A stretch of DNA of 43,847 nucleotides from contig JAHIRU010000009.1 in assembly GCA_018818465.1 (NCBI GenBank), positions 1-43,847 of the forward strand. The letters run 5' to 3'. Positions 16,248 through 23,663 of the stretch are shown piece by piece (positions within the stretch are counted from its first letter, which is position 1; every line of letters starts with the position of its first letter). This DNA is from Nanobdellota archaeon. GTDB lineage: Archaea > Aenigmatarchaeota > Aenigmatarchaeia > QMZP01. Under the pieces are notes generated by a model. That model did no database searches, had not been told where the DNA came from, and worked only from the letters and a program-made list of their open reading frames with translations. A program made the position numbers and the translations under genes.

Positions 16248-17219
16248 ATGTTGTCTTTAGGCATCGAATCAACTGCGCACTCGTTTAGTGTGGGAATTGT
16301 TGACGAAAAAGGCAGAGTTCTTGCTAATGTTATTGACAGCTACAAAGCTCCGGAAGGATGGGGTATTGAGCCAGCTAAGGCTGCGCAGCATCATAGAGAG
16401 GTTGCTGATAAAGTTCTAGAGAAAGCGCTTTCTGATGCCAAAAAGATGATGAAAGATATCGATATTATTTCATTTTCACAAGGACCTGGACTTGCGCCGT
16501 GCCTGCATGCTGGGTTCGACATTGCGAAACGAATTGCGAAAAGTAACAAGAAACCACTCTACGGAGTCAATCATTGCGTTGCTCATATAGAAATAGGTCG
16601 GGTGTCCACTAAAGCAAAGGATCCTGTTACGCTTTATGTCAGCGGCGGGAATACGCAGATACTTGCATTTGTTGATGGACGCTATCGCTGCTTTGGTGAA
16701 TCAATGGACATCGGCATAGGCAATGCTCTAGATAAATTTGGCAGAGCGCTGGGTATTGGTTTCCCTGCTGGTCCTAGGATAGAAAAAGAAGCCGTTGGTG
16801 GCAAATATATTGAATTGCCTTATGTTGTCAAAGGCATGGATCTATCCTTTTCAGGAATTGTTACAGATGCCATAAGGAAAAAAGAAAAAGGTGCTTCATT
16901 GAAAGATGTTTCCTTTTCTTTGCAAGAAACGCTTTTCTCAATGCTTACAGAGGTTACTGAGAGAGCAGTAGCTCATACTGGAAAAGAAGAGGTGCTTCTT
17001 ACAGGCGGTGTTGCTGCAAACAAGCGACTTCAAGAGATGCTGGCTATTATGTGCAAAGAACGCGGAGCAAAGTTCTATGTTGTGCCACACGATTTGGCTG
17101 GTGATAACGGTTCAATGATTGCTTGGACTGGTGTTCTTATGCATAAAAACAAGCAAAAAACTAAAGAGGAACTTCTGCCTAGACAAAGGACTGATGAAAT
17201 TGATGTTAGTTGGTTGTGA
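16248..17219 (+). CDS. kae1: Kae1, KEOPS complex catalytic subunit (tRNA t6A synthesis)
   Basis: This 323-residue ASKHA-fold protein starts MLSLGIESTAHSFSVGIVD. It has the metal-binding HCVAH pair near residues 109-113, the nucleotide loop YVSGGNTQIL, and the C-terminal DLAGDNGSMIAWTG with the third metal ligand Asp. It transfers threonylcarbamoyl to A37 of ANN-decoding tRNAs as part of KEOPS. Length fits stand-alone archaeal Kae1; it is not fused to the Bud32 kinase as in some euryarchaea. It is divergent from the PurF-like gene. No ribosome binding site is visible, so it may be near-leaderless. Confidence 0.95.
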   Translation: MLSLGIESTAHSFSVGIVDEKGRVLANVIDSYKAPEGWGIEPAKAAQHHREVADKVLEKALSDAKKMMKDIDIISFSQGPGLAPCLHAGFDIAKRIAKSNKKPLYGVNHCVAHIEIGRVSTKAKDPVTLYVSGGNTQILAFVDGRYRCFGESMDIGIGNALDKFGRALGIGFPAGPRIEKEAVGGKYIELPYVVKGMDLSFSGIVTDAIRKKEKGASLKDVSFSLQETLFSMLTEVTERAVAHTGKEEVLLTGGVAANKRLQEMLAIMCKERGAKFYVVPHDLAGDNGSMIAWTGVLMHKNKQKTKEELLPRQRTDEIDVSWL

Positions 17220-17226
17220 TATAGAA

Positions 17227-17625
17227 TCAACTTATCTTCTTGTTTATCAAACCTCTTAATTTTTGGATTATTTCCTTAAAGGTTGGTTCGTTTCTGAACA
17301 GAAACGATGGTTCAATAAATAATCCTTCATAGCTTATACGGTTTCTTAATATCCTCAAATCATTTAAGAAAGAGGTTTCATATGCATCGAATTCTGAATA
17401 TTTTTCTTTGATATAATCAATCAAATCCTTATGGCTCAATGTTTTATACCCGTCTGCTAAAAGCGCAGCTGTTGCGAGCTCTTTGATCATTTCATAATAA
17501 TCCACAACAATTAATGCAGCCATTTTTTCTTTATTTTCTGTTCTAATCCTCTCCTCAATTAATGATACCATTTTTAGGATACTTTTTACCCTTTCCTTGT
17601 TTGGACTAATTTTTATCAAATCCAC
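17227..17625 (-). CDS. HEPN-domain protein, partner of MNT nucleotidyltransferase
   Basis: The 132-residue all-helical protein has LRILRNRISYEG near residues 92-103, the HEPN R-N-x(4-5) motif where the usual terminal His is Tyr. HEPN proteins act as RNases, often as toxins beside a minimal nucleotidyltransferase (MNT). Here the MNT gene ends one base upstream on the same strand (17627), a standard HEPN/MNT operon. The missing His suggests weak or no RNase activity, or a purely structural/substrate-binding role. Confidence 0.72.
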   Translation of the reverse strand: MDLIKISPNKERVKSILKMVSLIEERIRTENKEKMAALIVVDYYEMIKELATAALLADGYKTLSHKDLIDYIKEKYSEFDAYETSFLNDLRILRNRISYEGLFIEPSFLFRNEPTFKEIIQKLRGLINKKIS

Positions 17626-17626
17626 T

Positions 17627-18151
17627 CTAAAACACCTTTAAATAACCTTTCAGTACAATACCGTTTGAAATATTATTTTTAAGCTCTTCGCTTAGCTTAG
17701 AAAAATCTTCTTTAAAGAACAAAGTTATTTCCCTATTCAACATTTTTTCATATTTGGCAAAATTGAGTTTTTTTTCCTTGGCCTGAACAAAAAGATCTAT
17801 ATCACTTTCTTCTATGTCCTCTCCTTTCGAGGCTGAGCCAAAAAGGATTATGCAGTTTGGTGTGCATGAATCATAAACATAAGCAAGAAGACCACCGGAA
17901 TAAAGCCTTTCAATCAGGTTTAATTTTTTATATACTCTGAATAGCTCGTTGTCCCTGTTGGCTCTGAATGTTGGATAAATACTTTTTTTCTCCCTCAAAA
18001 CGAAACCCTCTTTCACAAGCGCTTTCAAGTGATTAATTATTGAAGGTTGTGCTATTTTGGTTCTCCTGGAAAGCTCTCTCATCTGAAAATCCTTTCTAGG
18101 AAAGTCAAAAAATTCCTGCAAAATCCTGTAACTGCTATATTTTTGTAGCAT
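17627..18151 (-). CDS. HTH-fused MNT nucleotidyltransferase (antitoxin-type)
   Basis: Residues ~15-65 are a winged helix (FQMRELSRRTKIAQPSIINHLKALVKEGFVLREK). Residues ~102-122 carry ILFGSASKGEDIEESDIDLFV, the GSxxxGxxxxSDID motif of minimal nucleotidyltransferases. Such proteins adenylylate (inactivate) the adjacent HEPN toxin, and the HTH would allow autoregulation. The gene starts inside a perfect 12-bp palindrome (18146-18157) that includes the start codon, consistent with self-repression. It directly precedes the HEPN gene. Confidence 0.82.
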   Translation of the reverse strand: MLQKYSSYRILQEFFDFPRKDFQMRELSRRTKIAQPSIINHLKALVKEGFVLREKKSIYPTFRANRDNELFRVYKKLNLIERLYSGGLLAYVYDSCTPNCIILFGSASKGEDIEESDIDLFVQAKEKKLNFAKYEKMLNREITLFFKEDFSKLSEELKNNISNGIVLKGYLKVF

Positions 18152-18170
18152 ATGCTATAATATTGTAGCA
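18146..18170. promoter_or_regulatory. TAGCA/TGCTA operator cluster over the HEPN/MNT start
   Basis: TAGCATATGCTA (18146-18157) is a perfect palindrome containing the start codon of the HTH-MNT gene. A third half-site TAGCA at 18166-18170 forms a second inverted repeat with TGCTA at 18153-18157. Three half-sites in 25 bp next to a gene encoding its own HTH suggest an autoregulatory operator. Confidence 0.5.
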
Positions 18171-18220
18171 GGTTATATAAAAATGTTTCGGTATCTTATA
18201 GAGGACTGATGAAGTCGATG

Positions 18221-18574
18221 TTAAGTGGATTTAGGTTTTCTTTCTTTGATTCTATTTTCAAACAGTGTGTGAACAATTGTGCAGGAAATGAGATAAGAAA
18301 TTATAGGAACTGTAATAACATAGGCTACTGTTTGTAGTAAGAGAATATCATAATACGGATATCCCGGCAGCATGATCAAAAATGGTAAATCTCTGAAAGC
18401 AGTTGGCAGATATAAAATAAACGATATCATAGTCCAATGAGGACTACAGTCGATTCCCACTATTTCTGGACAAGTTACAAATAAGTTAAAATATGGTACA
18501 GGTATAAATAATAAAATTATAACAAAAAACAACAATTTCTTACTTGTTGGTTTCAAAAATCCTTTTATATTCAT
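18221..18574 (-). CDS. Hypothetical membrane protein
   Basis: This 117-residue protein has three to four hydrophobic segments (KLLFFVIILLFIPVPYF; MISFILYLPTAF; FLIMLPGYPYYDILLL; VAYVITVPIISYLISC). Two cysteines in the first loop (CPEIVGIDC) could form a disulfide outside the membrane. The C terminus is basic. I recognise no family. The sequence has the composition of a real membrane protein and a TATA-like AT-rich region upstream. Confidence 0.5.
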   Translation of the reverse strand: MNIKGFLKPTSKKLLFFVIILLFIPVPYFNLFVTCPEIVGIDCSPHWTMISFILYLPTAFRDLPFLIMLPGYPYYDILLLQTVAYVITVPIISYLISCTIVHTLFENRIKERKPKST

Positions 18575-18614
18575 ACTGATTATATTTAGTTTTTATATAA
18601 TATATGAGTGTTCA

Positions 18615-19604
18615 CTAAAGCTCCAGATCTATTCTCAATTCTGTCAATGAAAGGATGTATATGCCCACTTTCTTGAAGTGATGAACCAGTTCCTTTGCTT
18701 CGTCTGTTTTCAGCTCATTGAAGAGCTCTTTGATGAGTTTCGTTCCTTTTTCATCCTCTTCGTATATTTCCTGTGCAAGATTTTTGTTGAATTTATAGAA
18801 GAGCTTGTAAATACGATCAAGCTGATCATTCTGCACTTTGAAAAGCGTTTTTATCGCTTTGGAGTGCTTTTCTTCCATATCAAGGATATGCCTTGCTATT
18901 TTCTTGAATTCATCCCCTACCATTTCTAGAATTAAAATAGAACTGTATATTGTTGGTGTTTTTCTATAGATTTCATATCCTTTTTTGTTTAGAACCCTTA
19001 AACAAAAATCCTCGAACCTGTCAAGATTCGTATCTATTATGTGTATTGCTTTCAGGTCTTCCTTGTTGCCATCAAGACCGTTAGCTATGTTCTCAGACTC
19101 TGTTTTTAAAAGAAGGAAAATTCTTCTCAATGCACTATCAAATTCTTTGTAAGATGTTTCACTCAGATCTTTCACTAAACAATAATTTCCTTTCTGCTCT
19201 ATTATATCAACTCCTACAAGCCTATTAACGCATGCACTTATGGTTTCTATAGGACTCATAACCTCTATATCGCTTTCTGATTTCATGTAATTCAATGTAT
19301 TGTAGGTGAATGGTGTATAGAGCTTTTTATGACCAGGTTCGATTCCTGTTATCATAATTTCGTCATAGCCTGCTCTGTAAGCAGAAGAAATGAATCTCCA
19401 TATTGCAATGGATTTGTTTAGGTTTGATATATCAATAGTTGTTCTTGATACATTTGAACCGCCATCTGTTGACACTAGAAGTGATTTTTCCTGTTCTGAT
19501 ACATCTATTTCACTGCCTGGTTGTATTCCATACCTTTGCACCCATTTGCTTGGCAATGTGATAGTAAGTGTGTTGTGCCCCTGCTTGATAACTCTCCTTT
19601 TCAT
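18615..19604 (-). CDS. AbrB-PhoU fusion, phosphate-uptake-type regulator
   Basis: This ~329-residue protein begins with an AbrB/SpoVT hairpin (MKRRVIKQGHNTLTITLPSKWVQRYGIQPGSEIDV). Two PhoU-like helical bundles follow (residues ~130-329, with repeated acidic/Leu helices such as ALRRIFLLLKTESENIA). This architecture is the archaeal PhoU-family transcriptional regulator associated with phosphate homeostasis. I chose ATG 19604 because AAAGG lies at better spacing than for ATG 19610. The promoter has TATTTATAAACC about 60 bases upstream. No phosphate transporter genes are nearby, so the regulon is unknown. Confidence 0.8.
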   Translation of the reverse strand: MKRRVIKQGHNTLTITLPSKWVQRYGIQPGSEIDVSEQEKSLLVSTDGGSNVSRTTIDISNLNKSIAIWRFISSAYRAGYDEIMITGIEPGHKKLYTPFTYNTLNYMKSESDIEVMSPIETISACVNRLVGVDIIEQKGNYCLVKDLSETSYKEFDSALRRIFLLLKTESENIANGLDGNKEDLKAIHIIDTNLDRFEDFCLRVLNKKGYEIYRKTPTIYSSILILEMVGDEFKKIARHILDMEEKHSKAIKTLFKVQNDQLDRIYKLFYKFNKNLAQEIYEEDEKGTKLIKELFNELKTDEAKELVHHFKKVGIYILSLTELRIDLEL

Positions 19605-19760
19605 AATCATCCTTTTAGTAGTTAAACTATATTTGTTATTTAATCAATACATTAAAGGTTTATAAATATATACGCTATTGAAAAATATATTCTATATTGT
19701 GAATATATATAATATATATTGAAAAGTATTCTGTTAATAAAATAAAAGAAAAATAAAAAA

Positions 19761-20189
19761 TTAGATCTTGTAAACCCTGTCTCCAGGCCTTACCTTTGCT
19801 TTTACTTTCATGCCAATATCGTCGCCTTTTTTTGCTGTTTTGATATCCTTTCTTTCGATCTGCATTGAGATTACTGTCTGCTTGAAAGATGTTGTTGCAC
19901 CTTCTATCATTATCTTGTCTCCTATTTTCAAACTGTTATTCAGTTCTATAACAGCAACAGACAAATTTCCAAAGAAATGAGCTACTTTTCCGACAATTTT
20001 TTTATTAACACTCTTTGTTATGACTTTCTTTTTAACAACTCGTTTTTTAACAGTCCGCTTTTTAGGTGCAGCTTTCTTCTTGATCGTTTTTCTTTTAACC
20101 ATCTGTCCTTTAGGAGCGATTTTCTTTTTAACAGGTTTCTTAGCAACTCTCCTTTTAGCAGGTTTTTTCCTAACAATTTTTTTAACCAT
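19761..20189 (-). CDS. EF-Tu domain 2-like protein with lysine-rich N-terminal tail
   Basis: The C-terminal ~80 residues (GKVAHFFGNLSVAVIELNNS, then GDDIGMKVKAKVRPGDRVYKI) match the small beta-barrel translation-factor-like domain that occurs alone in many archaea and at the end of U32 peptidases. The first ~60 residues are almost entirely Lys, Arg, Pro, Ala and Val in repeating KKxxxKK and KRxVKK units, like histone H1-type tails. The tail probably binds RNA or DNA, and the barrel may bind ribosome or RNA. The gene is divergent from FEN1 with a 62-bp shared promoter region. Confidence 0.7.
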   Translation of the reverse strand: MVKKIVRKKPAKRRVAKKPVKKKIAPKGQMVKRKTIKKKAAPKKRTVKKRVVKKKVITKSVNKKIVGKVAHFFGNLSVAVIELNNSLKIGDKIMIEGATTSFKQTVISMQIERKDIKTAKKGDDIGMKVKAKVRPGDRVYKI

Positions 20190-20251
20190 AAAAATACCCT
20201 ATTAAATTTTGGATGTGTGGCTTTTAAAGTTTTGGAAATCCAATTTAATAT

Positions 20252-21283
20252 ATGGGTGTTTCACTTTCTGAGTTGATTAGTGGTAGAGAGATAGAAATAG
20301 AGGATTTTAGAGGCAAAACCATCTTCATGGACGCATCCAATGTTATGTATCAATTTCTTTCCAGCATCCGAGACAGGTTCACAGGTGAACCCTTAAGGGA
20401 TTCTCATGGCAATGTTACATCGCATCTTTCTGGCATATTTTACCGTACATCCAAGATGATGGAGAGCGGTATAAATGTTGTTTATGTTTTTGATGGCGAG
20501 CCACCGAAGTTTAAGAAGAAAACTATAGAAAATAGGGTAAAAATACGCCAAGAAGCCCAAGAAAAGTGGAAAGAGGCTCTAGAAGAAGGCGACGCAGAGA
20601 AGATAAGAAAATATTCACAGGCTGCAATAAGGCTGACGCCTGAGATGATAGAAGAGGCAAAAACCCTCTTGTCAGTCATGGGCGTAGCGTGGATGCAGGC
20701 GCCCTCTGAGGCTGAAGCTCAGGCTAGTTATCTTGTTAAAGAGGCTAGGGGTTGGGCTGTGGGCTCACAAGACTGGGATTCCCTACTTTTTGGCGCTCCT
20801 CGCCTAGCCAAAAACCTCACAATCACCGGCAGAAGAAAGGTTCCTAGAAAAGAGAAGTATATTACAGTCAAACCTGAGCTAATTGAACTTGATTCTGCAC
20901 TCAAAAATCTAGGAATTAGCAGAGACCAATTAATCATTCTTGGCATGCTAGTTGGTACAGATTATACGCCTGGTGGAATAAAAGGCATCGGACCAAAAAC
21001 TGCATTAAAAATTGTAAAGGAGCATAAAACACTTTCTAGTGTCCTGAAGAACGTTGAGTGGAATTTCGATATAGAACCTGAGACAGTTTTTGAGTTCTTC
21101 AAAAATCCACCTACAGAGAAGAAGGAACCAAAAGCATCAAAATTCGATAAATTCGCACTTGAAGAGTTCCTCATGAAGAAGCACGACTTTTCAGAAGAGC
21201 GCGTCAGAAGAACGATAGAGAAGTTTACTAAAACTCATGACAGCAAGAAACAGTCAAGTTTGGGGAAGTTTCTGAAGCAATAA
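20252..21283 (+). CDS. fen1: Flap endonuclease 1
   Basis: The 343-residue protein starts MGVSLSELI. It has the XPG-N motif (FMDASNVMYQF, then VVYVFDGEPPKFK), the XPG-I acidic cluster (APSEAEAQASYL, then GSQDWDSLLFGAP), and the helix-hairpin-helix region (GTDYTPGGIKGIGPKTAL). These supply the two-metal active-site carboxylates. It ends with a PIP box (QSSLGKFL, ~residues 333-340) for docking on PCNA. It removes 5' flaps during Okazaki fragment maturation and repair. The length is typical of archaeal FEN1. Confidence 0.96.
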   Translation: MGVSLSELISGREIEIEDFRGKTIFMDASNVMYQFLSSIRDRFTGEPLRDSHGNVTSHLSGIFYRTSKMMESGINVVYVFDGEPPKFKKKTIENRVKIRQEAQEKWKEALEEGDAEKIRKYSQAAIRLTPEMIEEAKTLLSVMGVAWMQAPSEAEAQASYLVKEARGWAVGSQDWDSLLFGAPRLAKNLTITGRRKVPRKEKYITVKPELIELDSALKNLGISRDQLIILGMLVGTDYTPGGIKGIGPKTALKIVKEHKTLSSVLKNVEWNFDIEPETVFEFFKNPPTEKKEPKASKFDKFALEEFLMKKHDFSEERVRRTIEKFTKTHDSKKQSSLGKFLKQ

Positions 21284-21307
21284 AAAGCTGTTATTCCTAA
21301 TTACTTT

Positions 21308-21556
21308 ATGGCAAGATTAGAGGGAATAGAAAGATATCCTCCAAAAGAGGGAGGTTTTAAAAATAGAGAATCGTATACAGTAGAATTTCCTGATAATACT
21401 AAATTCGGAATATACAAAAATAGGCATATACGTGTTGTTTTGGATTCTTATGAAGAAAATATTAAGCTTTATGATAACTATGCAAATTTAATAACAGGCG
21501 ACGCAGAAGAATTTGCTATTAACCTTAACAATCGTTCTGGATCTTTCAATCTCTAA
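21308..21556 (+). CDS. Hypothetical small protein
   Basis: This 82-residue soluble protein (MARLEGIERYPPKEGGFKNR and following) is rich in beta-strand-like stretches (SYTVEFPDN, RHIRVVLDSYEEN). It has no known motif. It starts 24 bases after the fen1 stop on the same strand, without a ribosome binding site, so it may be co-transcribed with fen1 or be leaderless. I recognise no family. Confidence 0.5.
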   Translation: MARLEGIERYPPKEGGFKNRESYTVEFPDNTKFGIYKNRHIRVVLDSYEENIKLYDNYANLITGDAEEFAINLNNRSGSFNL

Positions 21557-21598
21557 TTTCGAATCACTTATTTAACAAAATCAATATAATTATAAATT

Positions 21599-21877
21599 AT
21601 GGTAGATTCGCCAATTCTAATCATATTTCAGATGGTATCTGCAGCTCTTTCAGGAGTTTTAGGCACGATAACGACACTTTTCTCATTGTTTGGTGATTTG
21701 GGGGAGTCACTTGGTTTCATAAGCGGTTTTGGTTTAACTGGGTTTATTGTTGCTGTAATAGTACTGGCAATAGTGCTGTTTTTCCTTTTCAAATTTGTAT
21801 TAAAATCAATGAAAATGGTTATAGTACTGTTTATAATAGGAATAATACTCTTTGCTCTGCTGTTCATGCAGTTATAG
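21599..21877 (+). CDS. Hypothetical small membrane protein
   Basis: This 92-residue protein has three hydrophobic segments: residues ~5-30, ~40-65 (glycine-rich GLTGFIVAVIVLAIVLFFLF) and ~70-92 (MVIVLFIIGIILFALLFM), with a short basic loop between the last two. I recognise no family. It follows the gene at 21308 with a 42-bp AT-rich gap and is convergent with the next gene. Confidence 0.55.
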   Translation: MVDSPILIIFQMVSAALSGVLGTITTLFSLFGDLGESLGFISGFGLTGFIVAVIVLAIVLFFLFKFVLKSMKMVIVLFIIGIILFALLFMQL

Positions 21878-21887
21878 CAAAGAGCAT

Positions 21888-22322
21888 CTACTTCTTCTTT
21901 TTTTCATCAGTTGCTGGAGCAATATAATCAGCGCCAGGTTTTACACGAGGCAAGTTTAATGGCAGTGGCAACTGAAGTTCTTCTGCTATCATTGAAGCTT
22001 TTAGCAAACATTTTGAAAACAGAGCATTGAACACATCTACAGCGATATCCTGAGATAATACTTTGGCGTTTTTCCAATGTTCTAGAATTTCTTTCTGCTT
22101 TTCATGCATGAAAAGCATATCGCCACCAAGCTTTATCTCTCCTGCTGAATCATAACTTGTGTTGAATTCAAAACCTATTTTAAGCACTTTCTTATCCAAA
22201 GGCTTTAGATCTGTTTCTTCTATGGATATTATTCTTGGAGACGAGTTTATCTTTATCTCTCCTGCTTTAACGTCATTCTTTTTTGCTTCTATAAAATTCA
22301 AAGAAATACCGATTATAGGCAT
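21888..22322 (-). CDS. Hypothetical soluble protein (possibly SecB-like)
   Basis: This 144-residue protein has alternating strands in its first ~90 residues (GISLNFIEAKK, KIGFEFNTSYD, GEIKLGGDMLFM). A helix-rich segment with ALFSKCLLKASMIAEELQLP follows, then a Pro-rich tail ending in a run of lysines. The strand-rich core, late helix and proline ending faintly recall SecB-type chaperones, but I cannot confirm this. A strong AGGAGGT ribosome binding site precedes the ATG. Confidence 0.55.
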   Translation of the reverse strand: MPIIGISLNFIEAKKNDVKAGEIKINSSPRIISIEETDLKPLDKKVLKIGFEFNTSYDSAGEIKLGGDMLFMHEKQKEILEHWKNAKVLSQDIAVDVFNALFSKCLLKASMIAEELQLPLPLNLPRVKPGADYIAPATDEKKKK

Positions 22323-22455
22323 ATAATACCTCCTAATTTATTATTCTATCTCAATTGAATAGACTTTATATTTAAATAGTTTATTAGCATGTCTACTGGT
22401 TAAGAATATATTAGTTAACTACTATTATTATACTACTATTATAAAGGTTGATAAT

Positions 22456-22992
22456 ATGAAGAAAGTTCTTGTTCCTATTATTGAAGGTTTTGAAGAAGCT
22501 GAGATGACTTGTACTGTTGATGTTCTTAGAAGAGCTGGATTGGATGTAATAACAGCAGGAATTCCAGCTACAATAATAAAAGGAATGCATGAAATGACTT
22601 TTATGGCAGACAGGAGAATGGAAGAGCTCAATATAGATAAATTCGATGCGCTTGTGCTAGTTGGAGGTAATCCAGGATACATCAATCTTGGCAAATCTAA
22701 AAGCGTTATTGAAACTATAAAAAAATTCAATTCTGAAAAAAAGCTTATAGCAGCTATCTGCGCCTCTCCTTCTGTATTAGCAAAAGCAGGCATATTAGAG
22801 AACAAGAAAGCAACAATATATCCAGGCATGGAAAGAGAGATACCAAGACCGAGAGACGGAAGAGTTATAGTTGATGGAAACATTGTAACTTCCCAAGGTG
22901 TTGGAACAGCTATAGAGTTTGCACTTAAAATTGTAGAGATTCTAGCAGGAAAACAAAAATCAGACGATCTTAAAAGGAGTTTAGTATGTTAA
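22456..22992 (+). CDS. DJ-1/PfpI family protein
   Basis: The 178-residue protein starts MKKVLVPIIEGFEEAEM, with the Glu that hydrogen-bonds the reactive Cys in DJ-1. It has the nucleophile elbow AAICASPSVLA with Cys near residue 102, and a downstream TSQGVGTAIEFAL segment. The length matches the DJ-1/ThiJ subgroup. Members act as deglycases, chaperones or peptidases, and sequence alone does not decide which. The gene overlaps the next gene, encoding a winged-helix protein, by 7 nt, suggesting coupled expression. Confidence 0.88.
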   Translation: MKKVLVPIIEGFEEAEMTCTVDVLRRAGLDVITAGIPATIIKGMHEMTFMADRRMEELNIDKFDALVLVGGNPGYINLGKSKSVIETIKKFNSEKKLIAAICASPSVLAKAGILENKKATIYPGMEREIPRPRDGRVIVDGNIVTSQGVGTAIEFALKIVEILAGKQKSDDLKRSLVC

Positions 22993-23201
22993 CAGAGATG
23001 GATTTAAAGATTTTGAATATTTTGAAGATTAGGCATTTAATTACAAAAAGCGAGCTTATCATGCAGCTTAATAGAGAAGGAATAAACGGTAACCTAGCTA
23101 ATATAGAAAAATTAACAGACATGGGTTATGTTGAACGTGTCGAGTCCTTAGGAACATGTTTAGTTATAACACAGAAGGGTATGCGAATTCTTGAAGAATG
23201 A
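22986..23201 (+). CDS. Small winged-helix protein
   Basis: This 71-residue protein has MDLKILNILKIRHLITKSEL, then a recognition-helix-like segment and a wing ending GTCLVITQKGMRILEE, a minimal MarR/PadR-style winged helix. It overlaps the 3' end of the DJ-1 gene by 7 nt and has AAAAGGAG upstream, so it is probably co-expressed. It may regulate this operon, possibly in response to redox or electrophile stress; that is inference. Confidence 0.65.
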   Translation: MLTEMDLKILNILKIRHLITKSELIMQLNREGINGNLANIEKLTDMGYVERVESLGTCLVITQKGMRILEE

Positions 23202-23271
23202 GCGTGGAATGAATATTTTATAAATACATTATGTCAATTCATATAATATAGCCCTGTAGTGTAGTGGTCAA

Positions 23272-23301
23272 ACATTTTTTGTAAAACAAAAAATGGACTA
23301 A
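23272..23301 (+). other. tRNA-Gln intron 1 (30 nt, position 21/22, D arm)
   Basis: The central helix is GGTC (23266-23269) with GACT (23296-23299). The bulges are AAA (23270-23272) and AAG (23300-23302). The intron helix is CATTTTTTG with CAAAAAATG (9 bp). Cutting after the second base of each bulge gives exon ends that form the D stem GTGT/GCAT. The outer helix is missing, so this is the relaxed hBH form. Confidence 0.8.
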
Positions 23302-23317
23302 GCATTTCGGGTTTTGG

Positions 23318-23361
23318 ATTTCCTCCAAAACTCTGAGTCCTTTTGGACTGTGAAAGAAAAT
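23318..23361 (+). other. tRNA-Gln intron 2 (44 nt, canonical position 37/38)
   Basis: The outer helix is the anticodon stem TCGGG/CCCGG. The central helix is TTTT (23312-23315) with GAAA (23356-23359). The bulges are GGA (23316-23318) and ATA (23360-23362), and the intron helix is TTTC/GAAA. An internal hairpin AGTCC-TTTT-GGACT lies within. Splicing restores loop TTTTGGA. Confidence 0.88.
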
Positions 23362-23382
23362 ACCCGGAGACCCCGGTTCGAA

Positions 23383-23527
23383 CCTAATCCCTTTTACGGG
23401 AGCTAACGCTTCCTCAAAGGTCTTGTCTCTAATAACATGGGACAAGAGACATCTCTCATTCAATGTAATGGGAGATGAGATCTAAGGTTTACCCCAAAAC
23501 GAGCAAGTGAAAGGTGATTAGCGAAAC
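23383..23527 (+). other. tRNA-Gln intron 3 (145 nt, position 59/60, T loop)
   Basis: The outer helix is the T stem CCCGG/CCGGG. The central helix is TTCG (23377-23380) with CGAA (23522-23525). The bulges are AAC (23381-23383) and ACT (23526-23528), and the intron helix is CTAATC/GATTAG (6 bp). Splicing restores T loop TTCGAAT. The interior has two further hairpins (CTTGTC/GACAAG; CATCTC/GAGATG). I see no convincing C/D box pair. Confidence 0.88.
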
Positions 23528-23663
23528 TCCGGGCGGGGCTATAATTTTTAATTCCTAGAAATAGAATTTCAGGGGAATAAATTTAGAATTAATTGAAAAA
23601 CCTTAAAAACTATAATTGAAAATATCGGAACCAGCATTGTATAATATATTTTGATGCAGGTTC

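Larger units (their letters stand above)
23250..23541 (+). tRNA. tRNA-Gln (anticodon TTG) interrupted by three BHB introns
   Basis: Four exons (23250-23271, 23302-23317, 23362-23382, 23528-23541) join to a 73-nt cloverleaf. The acceptor is AGCCCTG/CGGGGCT with discriminator A, and the D stem is GTGT/GCAT. The anticodon stem is TCGGG/CCCGG with loop TTTTGGA (anticodon TTG). The T stem is CCCGG/CCGGG with loop TTCGAAT. The A1-U72 pair is the known archaeal tRNA-Gln feature read by GatDE. Each intron is flanked by a 4-bp central helix and two 3-nt bulges at the predicted cut sites. A TATA-like ATTTTATAAATAC lies ~30 bases upstream. CCA is not encoded. Confidence 0.92.

Noticed and set aside
22415..22445. 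Two tandem ACTACTATTAT repeats upstream of the DJ-1 gene
   Set aside because: Low-complexity AT-rich promoter sequence; two copies are not convincing as an operator.
23239..23463. 74-codon minus-strand frame across the tRNA-Gln locus
   Set aside because: It is antisense to the tRNA exons and introns and has no ribosome binding site; the tRNA explains the sequence.
23383..23527. C/D box guide RNA in intron 3
   Set aside because: A GAGATGAGA stretch resembles a C box but no CTGA D box is present in the intron.
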